In this document: in pieces, positions 52,767-53,542 of the stretch | Numbering within the stretch: position 1 is the first letter of the stretch | How the letters are laid out: each line of letters opens with the position of its first letter | Origin: Actinomycetes bacterium | Lineage (GTDB): Bacteria; Actinomycetota; Acidimicrobiia; Acidimicrobiales; Aldehydirespiratoraceae | Length of the DNA: 53,542 nucleotides | Direction: 5' to 3' | Assembly (NCBI GenBank): GCA_024276355.1 | Contig: JAJRXJ010000070.1 | Span: 1 to 53,542 of the forward strand | Program-made: the position numbers and the translations under genes | Notes under the pieces: model-generated | Seen by the model: the letters and a program-made list of their open reading frames with translations, nothing else | Told to the model about the DNA's origin: nothing | Databases searched by the model: none

Positions 52767-53542
52767 GGCAGGCATTTGGAAGGGGAAGGGCTCGACCGGG
52801 CATGGCTCAGGCCCATAGGCGGTGATGCCGAACCTCGCGACCGTGGCGAGAATGGCGTCGACTACATCAGAATCCAAGCCGTGGCGTCGCCTGACAACAC
52901 CACCGGCGGCGGTGCGGCTCACCTTCCCCCAGTCGACCCCGCGCCTCGCCTCGTGGCCCCAAGTGCCAAGGACCGGCAGGAGCGTGGCCTCGGCGTCGGT
53001 CAGCACGTCTTCGTAGTGGACCACCATCCAGCGCCCACGTTTCGAGGGGTCCGTGGCCGCGATCTGCTCCGCGCACCAGGCGGATGCCAGGAACTCCTCC
53101 GGGCGGCGAGCGGCCGCAACGGCATCACCGTGTTCGGGCCAGAGCCGCAGGAAACCCGACAGGTCGATCGATTCGGGATGGCGCCAACTTCCCTCGGCCA
53201 GTTGCGACGCCACGGTCGCCACTGGGTGCCGCACCACGACAAGCGGGTCGAGGCAGGCCGTGCTGAGGTCGAGTGCACCGAGCAATCCGTTGGCCCTGAC
53301 CGACTTCACCAGCGTTGACCGCGCCGTAACGGCGACTCGGAAAGGTTGATCTTCCGCCATCCACCAATTGACGGCCCGCCCGCCCAACACGGCGTCGAGC
53401 CACTCGGCTCTGCTCCCGGTCAGGTTGTCGGCTGGCAGATAGTCGCCCCAACCGAATCCGTGCTGCCCCGCGGCGGTGGCTTTCGGGTGGAGAGGCTCGA
53501 AGATCATCAGCGATCCCGTGGCATCGGCGAGACGCGACCCGA
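52764..53542 (-). CDS. Sulfotransferase-family protein (N-terminus beyond the window)
   Basis: The frame is open to the right edge and gives about 258 residues. IFEPLHPKA near the visible start matches the segment ~40 residues into PAPS-dependent sulfotransferases, so the 5' PAPS-binding P-loop lies outside. VVVRHPVATVASQ fits the 3'-phosphate-binding motif (Arg ... Ser) and WMVVHYEDVL the following Tyr/Glu strand. It would transfer sulfate from PAPS to a sugar or lipid. The true start is outside; the internal ATG at 53507 would remove the conserved lead-in. Its 3' end abuts the broken SLH copy 4. Confidence 0.8.
   Translation of the reverse strand, partial: GSRLADATGSLMIFEPLHPKATAAGQHGFGWGDYLPADNLTGSRAEWLDAVLGGRAVNWWMAEDQPFRVAVTARSTLVKSVRANGLLGALDLSTACLDPLVVVRHPVATVASQLAEGSWRHPESIDLSGFLRLWPEHGDAVAAARRPEEFLASAWCAEQIAATDPSKRGRWMVVHYEDVLTDAEATLLPVLGTWGHEARRGVDWGKVSRTAAGGVVRRRHGLDSDVVDAILATVARFGITAYGPEPCPVEPFPFQMPA

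Overview
The window is GC-rich chromosomal DNA from a high-GC actinobacterium, most likely of the Acidimicrobiia (inference). The evidence is the recA-miaB-miaA-dapF-hflX...lexA-LysM gene order known from mycobacteria, SOS boxes of the actinobacterial type (CGAAC-N4-GTTCG), a B12-dependent class II ribonucleotide reductase, a GpgS-type glucosyl-3-phosphoglycerate synthase, a SAM-IV-like riboswitch on metX, frequent GTG/TTG starts and apparently leaderless promoters. The first 46.8 kb is dense housekeeping sequence. The last 6.7 kb is accessory, with paralogous and broken genes.

0-7.4 kb (mostly minus strand): a proline-rich protein cut by the window edge, two small unknown proteins, an Fpg/Nei DNA glycosylase, a Cys/Met PLP enzyme and metX behind a SAM riboswitch, an orphan N6-adenine DNA methyltransferase, a DEAD-box RNA helicase and an alkyltransferase-like protein. 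7.4-20.7 kb: a beta-lactamase-fold serine hydrolase, an APH-type kinase, lgt, an acyl-CoA dehydrogenase, a YihY protein, an L,D-transpeptidase lipoprotein, gpgS, the E1 alpha/beta pair of a 2-oxoacid dehydrogenase, an OafA-like acyltransferase with an SGNH domain, and an alkyl sulfatase.

20.7-36.8 kb: nrdJ, which needs a one-base frame change at a C6 run to reach its conserved cysteine tail; a RibD-C reductase; a LysM protein divergent from lexA with three SOS boxes between them; the lysine/DAP genes dapE, dapD, dapC and dapF interleaved with hflX; miaA, a kinase-fold protein without catalytic residues, miaB, and recA with its own SOS box; and msrB. recX is absent between recA and miaB.

36.8-46.8 kb: a methyltransferase followed by a gene remnant, an OsmC protein with a flavin monooxygenase, a large winged-helix/ATPase/TPR-like regulator, an SDR enzyme, and a translationally coupled SNF2 helicase and SWIM zinc-finger protein.

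46.8-53.5 kb (accessory): four copies of one secreted SLH-domain family. One is full length with seven ~50-residue repeats (probably a seven-bladed propeller), one keeps a single repeat and seems to start at ATT, one is truncated after its SLH domain, and one is a frameshifted and nonsense-mutated pseudogene. Between and beside them lie an EamA transporter, an NAD-dependent epimerase, a MazF-type toxin-antitoxin pair with a direct-repeat operator, and a sulfotransferase running off the right edge. All functions are read from motifs and known families; no database search was possible.
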